From Coix lacryma-jobi var. lacryma-jobi (lineage: Eukaryota; Streptophyta; Magnoliopsida; Poales; Poaceae): a stretch of 64,000 nucleotides of DNA. Of this stretch, positions 19,518 through 27,948 are shown in pieces. The notes beneath the pieces are model-generated. The model did no database searches, had not been told where the DNA came from, and saw only the letters and a program-made list of their open reading frames with translations. Every line of letters begins with the position of its first letter. Within the stretch, counting starts at the first letter, position 1. The position numbers and the translations under genes were made by a program. The stretch lies in NCBI GenBank assembly GCA_009763385.1, contig CM019823.1, positions 171,006,636 through 171,070,635 of the forward strand. The letters are read 5' to 3'.

Positions 19518-22500
19518 CTATTTGGGCTCGAGGCTGGTACTGATGGTCAGCGTCTTGCCATGGGCCGAGGTCGGGTCGACGGGTATTTGCTTGGTGTGCT
19601 CAGCCGGCTCGAAGGTGCCGGCGTGACGCTTTGCTTCTGGGGCCCCCTCGGTGGCCAGAGCTGCCAAGGCCTCGAGCGAGTCGAGGTGGACGTTGGCCTC
19701 CCCCCGCTCGACGCACTCCACGTCGCAGTGGTATGCGTGCTCGTATGAGGTGTCAACGGTGATGACCCCTTTTGGCCCCGACATCTTGAGCTTCAAGTAC
19801 GTGTAGTTAGGAATCGCCATGAACTTGGCGTAGCCTGGCCGGCCGATGATGGCGTGGTAGGTCCCTTGGAAGCCGACCACCTCGAAGGTGAGCGTTTCCT
19901 GACGGAAGTTTGCCGGCGTGCCGAAGCAAACCGGCAGGTCGATGCGCCCGAGGGGGTGGGCCTTCTTTCCTGGTACTACTCCGTGGAACCCCCCGACGCT
20001 GGGTCGGAGCTGTCCCTCTAAAATCCCCAGGAGGTCGAGGGTCTCGAGGTATATGATGTTGAGGCTCGAGCCCCCATCCATCAACACCTTGGAGAACCGA
20101 ACGTCGACTATGATGGGGTCGACGACGAGGGGGTAAGCCCTCGGGTTTATGACACGGTCCGGATGGTCGTCACAGTCGAACGTGATTGGCGCATCGGACC
20201 AATCAAGATACCGGGGGGCGTCGTGGCCAAGCGAAAAGATTTCCCGGCGCTCCTTCTTTCTTTCTCGAGCTGAGAGCCCGACGGTCGGCCCCCCGTAGAT
20301 CATGTAGCAGTCGCGCACCGGGGGGAAGTCGCCATCTGCGTTCTTGCCGCCGCGTCGATCGGTATCCTTTCCCTTAGGCGCGTCTTCCCTCTTATCGCCG
20401 AGCTTGGAGTAGTAGCCCTTCAACAGTCGGCAGTCTTTCAACGTGTGGTTTTCGGGGCCCCTGTGGTAGGTGCAGGGATCCTCGAGCATCTGGTCGAAGA
20501 CAACCCCGTCAGGGGGGCCTCGGGGCTTCTTAGGCTCGAGGGCGCCCGCGAGCACCTCTTTGTCGTCGTCGTCATCGGCGCCACGCTTCGCCTTCTGGCC
20601 CTTGCGTTTGTTTTTCTTCCTTTTGTTGCCGTCATTGTTGTCGTTCTTGGCGTCGTTGCCCTTGTTGGAGCCCTCCGGCGTGATCACCGCCTTGCCTTTG
20701 TCCGTGGAACGGCCAAAGAAGGCCCCCACTGCTTCGTCGCCCGGAGCAAATCTGGTGACGCGATCCATCAGGTCCTCGACCGTCCCGGGACGGTAGCGTC
20801 CTAGCTCATGAACAAGCTCTTGGCATGTCGTGCCCGCGAGGAACGCTGAGATGACGTCCTCGTCAGGCACGTGGGGGAGCTCGAGACGCTGCTTCGAGAA
20901 CTGTCGAGCAAAGTCGCGGAGGGGCTCGTCCGCCGCCTGCCTGCAACGCCGTAGGTCCCAGGGGTTGCCTGGACGCACGCAGGTCCCCTTAAAATTCCCG
21001 TCGAAAACCCTGACTAGGTCGACCCAGTCATGGATCCGATCCGGCGGGAGCCCCTCGAGCCACCGGCGGGCGGTGTCCGAGAGGTAAAGTGGGAGTTGAC
21101 GTATGATCACGCGGTCGTCGTTCTTCGCTCTGCCCAGTTGGCAGCCAAGGCGGAAGTCCGAGAGCCAGAGCTTGGGCTCGACCTCCCCGTCATACTTCAC
21201 GATGTTGGTTGGCGGTCGGAAGCGGTCGGGGAGGGTTGAGCTGCGGATGGCCCGGCTGAAGACTCTGGGGCCCGGGGGCTCGAGGACCTGCCGGTCCTCG
21301 TCGCTGTCGTAGCGCCCCCCTCGATGGGCGCTATAGCCACGCTCTTGGGCCCCCTTGTCCTTGCGCCGTCGGTTGATGTCGTTGCGGGCGTCGTTGGGGT
21401 CTCGAGGTGGCCGGTTGTCGACGATCCGTTCGCGGACTGGCCTAGCTCGAGAGGCGTCCGGCTGGTGGACGGATGCCTCGCGAGCGTCGCGGGGCGTGTC
21501 CGCCGGTCTCCCCGAGGCTGCTCCGCGTCGGCGTGACGCTGAGCTCTCGGCCTGCTGTACCGCGGCTGTCTCGAGGAGGTTTTTCATTTCTCCGAGCATG
21601 CGCCTGGCGTCGGGGTTGGAGACGGCGGGCAGGTCACGGAGCATCATAGCCGCCGCCACCACGTTCTGCCCGGCTCGCGGGAAACATACCTCAGGGCGTG
21701 CTGGTGCCCCGTCCTCGAGGATCCGCCGGTGGACCTCTCGAGCCCGGCCTCGAGCTCCGGCTCCTCGGGGCTGGGGTGGTTCCTGCATCAGGGTTTGCCG
21801 GAGCTGCAGCAGGTGTCGCCGTTCTTCCTCGGCTTTGGTGATTGCCTCTTGCACTTGTGCGAGTTGCGCCGCCCGGCCGTCGTCGTGCTGAGGCGGTACA
21901 GCCGGTGCTGGAGGTTCGTCCCTTCCCTGAACGCGTGATCCGCCTGCCGCGGCCACGTCGCTAGGTCCCTCTAGGTCGAGCGCCGACCTGTCGTCGTCGC
22001 CTTCGTCCTCGGTATCGCATACGACTCCCTCGAGTTGGAAGCACTCCCTGGTGGGATCCCAGAGGTCGGGGTCGTGGTAGTCGTATTCGTCGGAGTCGGA
22101 GCTGTTGACGGCACGCCGCCTTGGCCGATGCTGGGACCGCAGCTCGCGGTACCATTCTCCGACGGTGGCTCGCCGAGGTGGCTCGAAGGCTCGCGAGAAG
22201 TCGCGGTCGACGCACGCAGGGTGGACGATCTCCAGGTTGGCAATGGCCTGCAGCAGCGCGCCCGAACGCTGCTCCCGGTCCGCCACCGTCCGGTCCTGAT
22301 GGCGCTCGTCGAGGCGGTGGGCGTATACAGCCGCAGAGTTGTCGAGCCGACCGGGAACCGCTGGCGTCGAGCGCGGCGCGACCCGTGCGGGAGGAGGCTG
22401 AGTGGCGTCGACGGCGCACGGCTCGGAGGCCTCTGGTCTGGTTCCTGGTCCGTACGCATGATGAATGCGAAGTCGCTAGGCGGGCGCGGGTGCGCCCTGG

Positions 22501-22810
22501 AGGTCTCCGGCCGCGCGCCGGGCTGGTTTCCCCTCGGGGACCCTGCACCGGCTACGGGGGCGTGGGTGTTTGCCGCGGGCACCGCCTGCGCCCGGCGACG
22601 ACGGTGACGACGGCGCCGCTCGCGATGTGGCGACGTGTGGTGGTGCGGGCGACGCGTCACGCCCCCCGCGCGGGGTGGCGTGACACGCACTCCGCTCGGG
22701 CCCTCCGTGGAGAGCAGAGTCAGCTCGTTGCCGTTGCCTGTGGCCAGGAACTCGAGGCTCCCGAACCAGACGACGGCACCAGCCGAGAACGGAAGAGGGG
22801 ATGAAGCCAT
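19518..22810 (-). pseudogene. gag-protease of Tat copy 1, one frameshift near the N-terminus
   Basis: A likely ATG at 22810 begins MASSPLPFSAGAV, matching the start in copy 2. One indel near 22340-22355 separates this from the 922-codon frame that follows. The gag part has an acidic SSDSDEYDYHDPDLWDP segment, an RRATVGEWYREL block, and the capsid core (KYDGEVEPKLWLSDFRLG, GNFKGTCVRPGNPWDLR, FLAGTTCQELVHELGRY). A basic Lys/Asn-rich linker follows, then an unusual zinc-finger-like CTYHRGPENHTLKDC. The protease has FSKVLMDGGSSLN in place of the common D-S/T-G, as is usual for this lineage, and IIGRPGYAKFMA. It ends at UAG 19518-19520, followed in frame by RT. Confidence 0.9.
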
Positions 22811-22848
22811 CCAGGAATCAACGAGAAATCGGCTCGAACACGCGAAGT

Positions 22849-22867
22849 CCCCTACCTGGCGCGCCAA
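22849..22867 (-). other. Primer binding site of Tat copy 1
   Basis: TTGGCGCGCCAGGTAGGGG on the minus strand, starting one base after the LTR's CCGACA end. The same sequence is at 54053-54071 in copy 2. A TGGCGC start is typical of Tat/RIRE2-type elements, which are usually primed by tRNAs other than initiator Met. Confidence 0.85.
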
Positions 22868-23424
22868 CTGTCGGTGTTTCGTACCCGGGGGTATCACACC
22901 AACGAGTAATATGATCGCGTGCTTCTCTTCCTGGATGGTGATGCAAGAGGACACAAGGATTTATCCTGGTTTGGGCAAAGAAGGCCCTACGTCCAGCGGG
23001 GGATGTTCTTGTATTACTTGCACCTAAGTGCTTGTACAGGGGCGAATACAAGCTTGGTGAGCGTGGACCGGGGTCCGGACTTAAGTGTATGGGTGTAAGG
23101 CGCTCTAACGTGTTTGTCTACGTGCGAATGAGGGCCCTGGCGTCCCCTTTTATAGGGCAAGGGGAGGCCGGGGTTACACAGGGGTTTTACAAGTGTCGGG
23201 GCGTACGGCGCCCAATACGAAGTAGTGTAGGAATCCTGTCTTGTCGAAGACATTGTAGCCGACGGGGGCGTTGCTGTTGAGGCGTCCTTGAAGCGTGGCC
23301 TCCATCCCGGGCGCGGTCATGGAGGCGTGGCGGAGTGGAAGCCGTACAACGCCCATCCCGGAATGTACAGGACGCGGCGGGGTCCCTCCGGGTCTTGGGG
23401 TACCTGTCCTCCAATAGCATGAAA

Positions 23425-23552
23425 GTAGTTAGGGCTCGAAGGGCGCGGAGCCGGCCTCGAGGTGGTGCTACGGGGGCTCGAGGGGCGCGGAGCCGGCCTC
23501 GAGGTGTTACAGTGCAGGGCTCGAGGGGCGCGTAGCCGGCCTCGAGGGGTTA
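23425..23552 (-). repeat. Three tandem copies of a ~45-50 bp GC-rich unit in the LTR
   Basis: GGCTCGAGGGGCGCGGAGCC followed by GGCCTCGAGG occurs three times with small changes. Each unit is itself partly palindromic (CTCGAG sites). Confidence 0.75.
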
Positions 23553-23753
23553 CAGTGCATGGCTTGGCCGAACAGTGCTGTACTGGTGCCCTTTTGCCCA
23601 TGCTTGTGGTGAAAACGAGACTTGACCTTTACACCGAGTTACTGTGGTACATGCTGTGCACTAGTGGACATGACCGGAGTAGGTGAAGGCATTAAATGCG
23701 TGGTATGGGCTGGTACGGCTGTCTGTACAGCTCGAGGTCCGTGCGTTAAGGCT

Positions 23754-24012
23754 CGAGGTGTAGGGGCGCGCTCGCCCGAGGCCTGGAGGGCTCGGGCGAG
23801 ACGGAGAGCGATCGTGCTCGCCCGAGGCCTTGCTCGGAGGGCTCGGGCGAGGCGGAGAAAGAGCGTTCGCCCGAGGCCTGGCTGGGAGGGCTCGGGCGAG
23901 ACGGAGATAGAGCGTTCGCCCGAGGCCTGGCTGGGAGGGCTCGGGCGAGACGGAGATAGAGCGTTCGCCCGAGGCCTGGCTGGGAGGGCTCGGGCGAGAC
24001 GGACATAGAGCG
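23754..24012 (-). repeat. About five tandem copies of a ~49 bp palindromic unit in U3
   Basis: The unit has CGCCCGAGGCCTGG on one side and GGGCTCGGGCGAG on the other, so each copy can fold into a hairpin. The last three copies are nearly identical, which points to recent amplification. They sit upstream of the LTR TATA box. Confidence 0.88.
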
Positions 24013-24059
24013 TTCGGGTGTTTGCGTTGATTGGGGGTACCTTTTTTGTACCACCGACA

Positions 24060-24355
24060 CATTTGTTAAACCGTTGGATAGAAGATTTTTAGACGCTTTT
24101 GCGAAAACAAGAATGTGAATCTCATTTGCAAAATTGTTGGAGTTACTCTAACAAGACAAATATATTAAGATAAATTAATCTGTCAGTAACAAATATTTAA
24201 ACACTATATTATTAGATCATGAACTAATTGAGTTTAATAGATTAGTCTCCGGCTGACAAATTAATTTTTTAGTTACTCTATTTTTAATAGGTTAAATTAG
24301 AACAGTAAACTCCGATGTGATACATTTTTTTTCCTACTAAACGAACGCCCCTTTT
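24060..24355. mobile_element. Remnant of a Tourist-like MITE, cut by the Tat insertion
   Basis: AT-rich sequence that ends CTAAACGAACGCCCC, the complement of a GGGGCGTTCGTTTAG-type MITE terminus. Its interior resembles grass PIF/Harbinger MITEs (GTCTCCGGCTGACAAATTAA, TTAATAGATT). The other end is not found; the Tat LTR begins at 24059. Confidence 0.5.
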
Positions 24356-24510
24356 GCGTTGCAACTAATAATCAATAAAAAAACATCTCGATCCCTCGAC
24401 GGCTCGACCAGTCGACCTTCCTCCACCTCCCTCATCGCATTCCTTCTTCCGTTCGCTGCCGACACCGCGTGCGCTCGCTCTCTCCCTCACACTCCCTAAC
24501 TCCCTCCCTG

Positions 24511-24637
24511 TCTATCTGCGACGACTGGGTGGCTACCGCCCCGCCGCCCTACCCCAGGTGGTGCTCTTCGCCGGCGACCTCTCTATCTGCGACGACTGGG
24601 TGGGCTACCGCCCCGCCGCCCTACCCTAGGTGGTGAG
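24511..24637 (+). repeat. Two-copy ~52 bp repeat, 72 bp apart
   Basis: CTATCTGCGACGACTGGGTG and the following CTACCGCCCCGCCGCCCTAC occur twice (24511 and 24583). This is in the presumed 5' leader of the Myb/SANT-like gene. Confidence 0.85.
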
Positions 24638-24883
24638 GCCTTTGCCTATCTCTTCGCCGGCGATGAGAGCCCACCAGGTATTCCCACCCCCATTTCTATT
24701 TCCTGTCTGCTGTGGAAACTGATTTCTCGTTTTTTTTATAAAAAAAATTGAGTTCTCAAACTTTAACCTCAAACTATTTGCCTATTTTATGCCTACTAAC
24801 TTCTAACTTTTTGCAAAAAATATTTGGTGTAGATGTGTACACCCATGTGCCTTTTCTAGATCCACCCCTGCGACGGAATCCCC

Positions 24884-25574
24884 ATGTCTCCCAATAAATC
24901 CGGCCATGCTTCAGGCCGGGACGCAGTTTTCTGGACGGATAAAATGAACGATTATCTTATTGATTCACTGCTTTACCAGCAAGCTGTTGGGAACAGGGGC
25001 GAGTCCAAATTCTCATCGGTGGCATATGATAGCATCATCACTGGTGTCGGTCAGAAGTTTGGGGTGACGATCGACCGGAACAACATAAAAAATCGCCTAA
25101 AGTATATCAAGGAATCGTTTAATGAGTGTAGGAACCTCCTTGGCGAAGATAGTCGGTTTAAGTGGTCCCCAGAGAGCAGAAGATTCAATGCCGACCCAAA
25201 TGTTTGGAGGGAGTTGATCGAGGTTCGTGCGAGCTATCAGTCAGTCAACAATAGACGTTGACTTCTCTGTTCGAGAGGAGTTCGAGAGGAGAAAGACGTT
25301 GAAAGCCTCTGACCCACTATAAATTGTCTGCTTTGTTTTGTAGAGAAAACCGGAAGCAAAAAAATGGATGATGAAGACGATTGACCATTATGACAGGTTA
25401 ATGGTTCTATTTGGTAAGGATAGGGAGAAACGTCCAGATGTCGAGAATTCAAAAGGTGCCGCGAAGAAAAAGGCGCGAACAGAACCACCAAAGGAGAGAT
25501 TTCAACGTACTCCATTAAATGGCAAGGAGTCAGCTGTTGCTGAAAGTTCAGATAAGAAGGTGGACAAAATTGAG
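24884..25574 (+). CDS. Myb/SANT-like DNA-binding domain protein (Harbinger-type ORF1 family), two exons, 3' part not found
   Basis: Exon 1 (24884-25222, from ATG) encodes SGRDAVFWTDKMNDYLIDSL with the Trp spacing of the plant Myb/SANT-like fold, then FGVTIDRNNIKNRLKYIKES and PNVWRELIE. An intron 25223-25343 (GT..TAG) joins it in phase 0 to exon 2 (25344-25574). Exon 2 begins RKPEAKKWMMKTIDHYDRLM and LFGKDREKR, the typical second block of this family, and runs into a basic linker (AAKKKARTEP). A GTATCG donor follows exon 2 in phase 0. I cannot find the usual C-terminal exon. The family includes PIF/Harbinger ORF1 proteins and domesticated relatives. It may be a broken gene, or it may continue into the gene at 27949 (see findings). 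Confidence 0.7.
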
Positions 25575-26150
25575 GTATCGATATTTGGACTTTATGAATT
25601 ATTAACCATGTTCTCACTAGTTGAGCAAGGAAATTGCTTTGGTAATATTGATCCAGGATGCCTAGTTTTGCCACCTTTAAATTTAGGTGTGCCATGCTTT
25701 CTTTGGCAAATGTTTACTTGGTTATCAAAATTATGTCCCGCCATGCTTCCTTGTGCTGATGATTCACTTGCTACAAACTGAGTTTCTTTACCAAGTATGC
25801 TACAACTGTGTTGTTGTGGCAGATCATACAGCTTTGCCACACTTGGCTTACTTTATTTGCAACAAAGTTCGCTATGAGCCAAGTGTCCAAGCATGTCCTT
25901 TTGCTTGCTACATACTTGTCTGAAGTCCAAAGCATGTAGACTTGTAATAACATCATGTATCTGTTCTTGCACCATCACGGTACTGGTACATAACAAAGCG
26001 CTTACTATTTTGTACATGCCAACTTGTCTAGTTCACTTTTATGCACTGCTTATTTTGGATTGTTTGTGTCTTCTATATACATAAAGGGTAGCTCAGCTAT
26101 TAGTGGTAAGTTAGATACCCTTTTATACCATTTTATGATGCTTACAATTT
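25575..26150 (+). other. AT-rich stretch after the Myb/SANT exons
   Basis: Small open frames only, with no domain recognised. It is probably intron or 3' flank of the Myb/SANT-like gene. Confidence 0.4.
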
Positions 26151-26158
26151 GTTGATCA

Positions 26159-26639
26159 ATGTTTTTAAATCGTCTAATCGGACCTAGTTGCCATGGCACC
26201 GATAAGGTGATTAGTCATCGATAAGCTCGATTAGTCAAGCCTAGTCGACCCTAGTCGTCCATATAGTCGTCTTGTATGTACCAGGACCAACATACTATAT
26301 AGTATGTAGTTTAAGGCTACATAAAACAATATTTAAAACAACATGGATGGTAAGTTGATCATTTAGACACTTAGATATTAGTTTAAGGCTACATAAAACA
26401 ATATTTAATCCAACATGGATGCCAAAAATACAATGAGTCTAATGGGCCAGCAGGCCAGATGCCAGCCCAACATAAAAAAGAAGGCAACAACTAGTCGTCC
26501 ATGCCCTTATCGTCCGATTAGTCGTGATTAGTCGACAACTAAGTTTCTAGTCGCTCTGATCGAATCGCTGGCCCTAATCGGACCTGGGGGACCGATAAGG
26601 TCGACTAATCGTGATTAGTCGGACGACTTAAAAACATTG
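26159..26639. mobile_element. hAT-type MITE (about 480 bp) with 8-bp target duplication
   Basis: The ends are inverted repeats: CAATGTTTTTAAATCGTC on the left, and on the right the complement reads CAATGTTTTTAAGTCGTC. The interior is full of inverted GATTAGTCG / CGACTAATC motifs. TTGTTGAT flanks it on both sides (about 26151-26158 and 26640-26647), an 8-bp duplication as expected of hAT elements. No transposase is present. Boundaries may be off by 1-2 bp on the left. Confidence 0.82.
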
Positions 26640-26647
26640 TTGTTGAT

Positions 26648-27948
26648 GCATGCATTGTCACTAGTTTTACTGTAAATACTAGTTCTGTTGAAACAGATAA
26701 GTTATATTAACCATAACCACTACCCTCATGTCACTAGTTCTGTTGAAACAGATAAGTAAAATAAATCCAAGATTGGGGGGGGGGGGGGCAGCATTAGCAG
26801 CAAGTAAAATATAACCAAACTGCCATATGTTTACCGTTTGCCGATCTTATAATCATAGTCACATATTAGCGCTTTAACTAACTGGTTTAAAGAAACTTTT
26901 AATTTCTTTTTCCTTTCCATATCACCTAATCAAAAAGAGGATTTGACTAATTGAGATTCAGATCAATCTAGACATCAGATTAAATAAACTATAAGCAAGT
27001 ACTAGTAAAAAAGACCTTCAAAAAGACTGTATTGTAAAGAATGAAACTCAAAATGAAAGGAGGAAGGGCCGAACCGCAGAAGGAAGCAAGCCTGGGTATG
27101 GGCTTTTGGCCGTTGGCGAGTAGCGACGATGACATCGCGAGGAATCGGAGGCTCGCCATCTCGGCCCCTGCCTCTGCCTGACTCTCCTACTTGTGTTGTG
27201 TTGCATGCTGCACGCACCAGGTGAAGCGACAAAAGCAAAGTAGATGGAAGCTGAAACGATCGATGTGGAGCTACGAAAGGAGCACGGAGAGTCGAAGAGT
27301 CTCAGTACGCCAGGCAGCCGGCCTCCATGTACTAAATCTAAGTGATCTGCATCTAAGTGGGCTGCAAGCACTTGTTGGGCTCTAATTTGTGGGGGGCCAG
27401 CCTTAACAAATGTAATGAACAGTAATATCTAAGTAGCTAATGAAAGATTTTCAGGCTGTTGGGGTTTGCCAGCCCCCTCCGTCCGCCCCTGCCCATCCAT
27501 CACCGACTAATCCTTCTTTAGCTGGTAAACAAGTCAATTTCTGTGACTATCCGGCTCACCGGGAATCAACGGACGACCACTTAAATCAAAGGTCTGTCCA
27601 ATTTTTGCTAAGGTGAATCCATGAGGGATCAACTCATTCCGCACCAGATGGTTCTTTGAACAAAACATGCTGTTACGGTTCACTTTGTGACTGAGATAAG
27701 TTTCCTTTTATCCAGACTGGTATTATATGTGTAGGATTTTCTAGCGAGATATTGACATCATGGTTTTAATTGGTGTATGAGACCATTTCCTTTTAAGCAT
27801 TTGTGTCCTGTAATAATTTTGGCCTGATTCCTCACTTGTGGGGATGAAGCCGGATGTTTTCTTCCATTATCTAAAGAAAAGTATCACCATGTTGTCTGAA
27901 TTTAGTGCAATTTTACCTTGCTCTGATTGAGACTCTTTCTTTGTCCAG
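26648..27948. other. Intergenic or 5' intron sequence before the OBERON-like gene
   Basis: Includes a G14 run at 26775-26788. No convincing coding exon was found. A candidate acceptor (GATTTTCAG at about 27462) precedes a Pro-rich open stretch, but its phase does not fit the exon at 27949. Confidence 0.4.

Larger units (their letters stand above)
14464..24059 (-). mobile_element. Tat/RIRE2-type Ty3/gypsy retrotransposon, copy 1 (3' end lost at gap)
   Basis: Reading on the minus strand from 24059 there is a 5' LTR, PBS, gag-protease, RT-RNase H, a second RNase H plus integrase, and then a gene in the opposite sense before the contig ends. Two RNase H domains and an antisense gene between pol and the 3' LTR are hallmarks of the Tat lineage of Ty3/gypsy. 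The 3' LTR is not present; it should lie beyond the gap. A second member of the family is at 52865-58890 in the opposite direction. Confidence 0.92.
22869..24059 (-). repeat. 5' LTR of Tat copy 1 (1191 bp)
   Basis: On the minus strand it begins TGTCGGTGG (24059) and ends ACACCGACA (22869), giving TGTCGG/CCGACA inverted termini. A TATA box (TATAAAAGGGGAC, minus) lies at about 23146-23159. The R/U5 part matches the LTR of copy 2, but the U3 part is largely filled with tandem repeats absent from copy 2. Confidence 0.92.

Noticed and set aside
19290..22804. Plus-strand open frames opposite gag-pol of Tat copy 1
   Set aside because: Mirror frames of GC-rich gag-pol. The minus strand shows clear capsid, protease and RT motifs.
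23754..24012. CRISPR-like array
   Set aside because: The units are contiguous tandem copies with no unique spacers, in a plant LTR.
27420..27640. Possible upstream exon of the OBERON-like gene (Pro-rich AVGVCQPPPSAPAHP)
   Set aside because: There is an acceptor-like site, but candidate donors leave phase 2 while the exon at 27949 needs phase 0.
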